Below the pieces are notes generated by a model. That model was not told the DNA's origin. It worked only from the letters and a program-made list of their open reading frames with translations, and ran no database searches. Shown piece after piece: positions 51,751 through 51,939 of a stretch of 51,939 nt of DNA. Each line of letters opens with the position of its first letter. Position 1 is the stretch's first letter. Origin of the DNA: an uncultured Clostridia bacterium (GTDB lineage Bacteria > Bacillota > Clostridia > Oscillospirales > Oscillospiraceae). The stretch spans positions 1 through 51,939 of the forward strand of contig CAMKFK010000006.1 of the NCBI GenBank assembly GCA_946411835.1, given 5' to 3'. The translations under genes and the position numbers were made by a program.

Positions 51751-51832
51751 GTCGGCAAAGGCATTCGCCTTTGCCGACGAGAAGGCTTCGCTCCGCTACT
51801 CGCACGATTTTCCGCGAAACGCGGAAAATCGC
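51751..51832. repeat. Stacked perfect hairpins, REP-like intergenic element
   Basis: GTCGGCAAAGGC / GCCTTTGCCGAC (51751-51762, 51767-51778; loop ATTC) is followed by CGATTTTCCGCG / CGCGGAAAATCG (51805-51816, 51820-51831; loop AAA). Both stems are 12 bp and perfect, directly after an ordinary terminator. Two further structures with no T tract suggest a repetitive extragenic element or a structured RNA rather than a terminator. I cannot see other copies in this window. Confidence 0.5.
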
Positions 51833-51901
51833 ACGAACGTTCCGCGCAAGGTGTTTTTCTGACGCGCACGCCGCCGGAAAAAGGGAGTCTGTTCACACTA
51901 A

Positions 51902-51930
51902 TTGACAAAAAGGGATACATATGCAATAAT
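51902..51930 (+). promoter_or_regulatory. Promoter for a gene beyond the right edge
   Basis: TTGACA (51902-51907), 17 bases, AATAAT (51925-51930), preceded by TG as in an extended -10. The surrounding DNA is AT-rich. The gene it drives is outside the window. Confidence 0.75.
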
Positions 51931-51939
51931 AGTGATATG

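Noticed and set aside
1-51939. CRISPR arrays, tRNA or rRNA genes, phage structural genes, replication origins
   Set aside because: I saw no spaced identical repeats, tRNA-like cloverleaf, rRNA sequence, or phage/plasmid replication genes anywhere in the window.

Overview
The window looks like a high-GC member of the Oscillospirales/Oscillospiraceae (gut-type Clostridia). The evidence is strong GGAGG ribosome binding sites, textbook sigma-A promoters (TTGACA-N17-TATAAT types), S-layer-homology (SLH) surface proteins, cohesin and dockerin modules, a clostridial glycogen synthase and a VanZ-like protein. This assignment is inference; there is no rRNA or marker gene in the window. The first ~2.3 kb is visibly more AT-rich than the rest.

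Left end (1-2340): a compact peptide-modification locus. It has a radical SAM/SPASM maturase, a 42-residue two-cysteine peptide gene just downstream that is a good RiPP precursor candidate, and a divergent small XRE repressor. A consensus promoter and a perfect 14-bp palindrome lie between maturase and regulator. Bidirectional terminators and a 13-bp inverted repeat separate it from the neighbours. Next (2383-11194) come chromosomal genes: a DUF4342/UBA-like protein, a BlaI-type repressor overlapping an M56 (BlaR1-like) metallopeptidase, an inositol-monophosphatase-family enzyme, glycogen synthase (glgA) with an unusual Lys/Ala/Pro-rich N-terminal tail, a broken polysaccharide deacetylase, a VanZ-like membrane protein, and a large serine recombinase translationally coupled to a 31-codon ORF.

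Centre (11223-22242, minus strand): a surface-protein cluster. A secreted 847-aa protein is followed by a perfect consensus promoter, a gene remnant and a tight three-gene unit: cohesin-linker-SLH, dockerin protein, and a 1,991-aa cohesin/MBG/SLH protein. Together these look like a minimal cohesin-dockerin display system on the S-layer, with no enzyme in the operon.

Right half (22346-49280, minus strand): one enormous secreted multidomain protein of about 8,977 codons (FN3, chitobiase-C-like, Ig-like, CARDB, PKD and carboxypeptidase-regulatory-like modules, plus a long helical region). The reading frame is intact except for one extra base at 40481 and two in-frame TAG codons (35957-35959 and 35123-35125). 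It is therefore either a very recently broken gene, a gene expressed by recoding or readthrough, or partly a sequence error.

Immediately upstream, at about 49370-49400, lies an abrupt junction to the 3' part of a tctB gene, followed by tctA and a small membrane protein (plus strand). The tripartite tricarboxylate transporter operon has lost its front end here, including the N-terminus of TctB. The window ends with stacked hairpins and a consensus promoter for a gene beyond the right edge.
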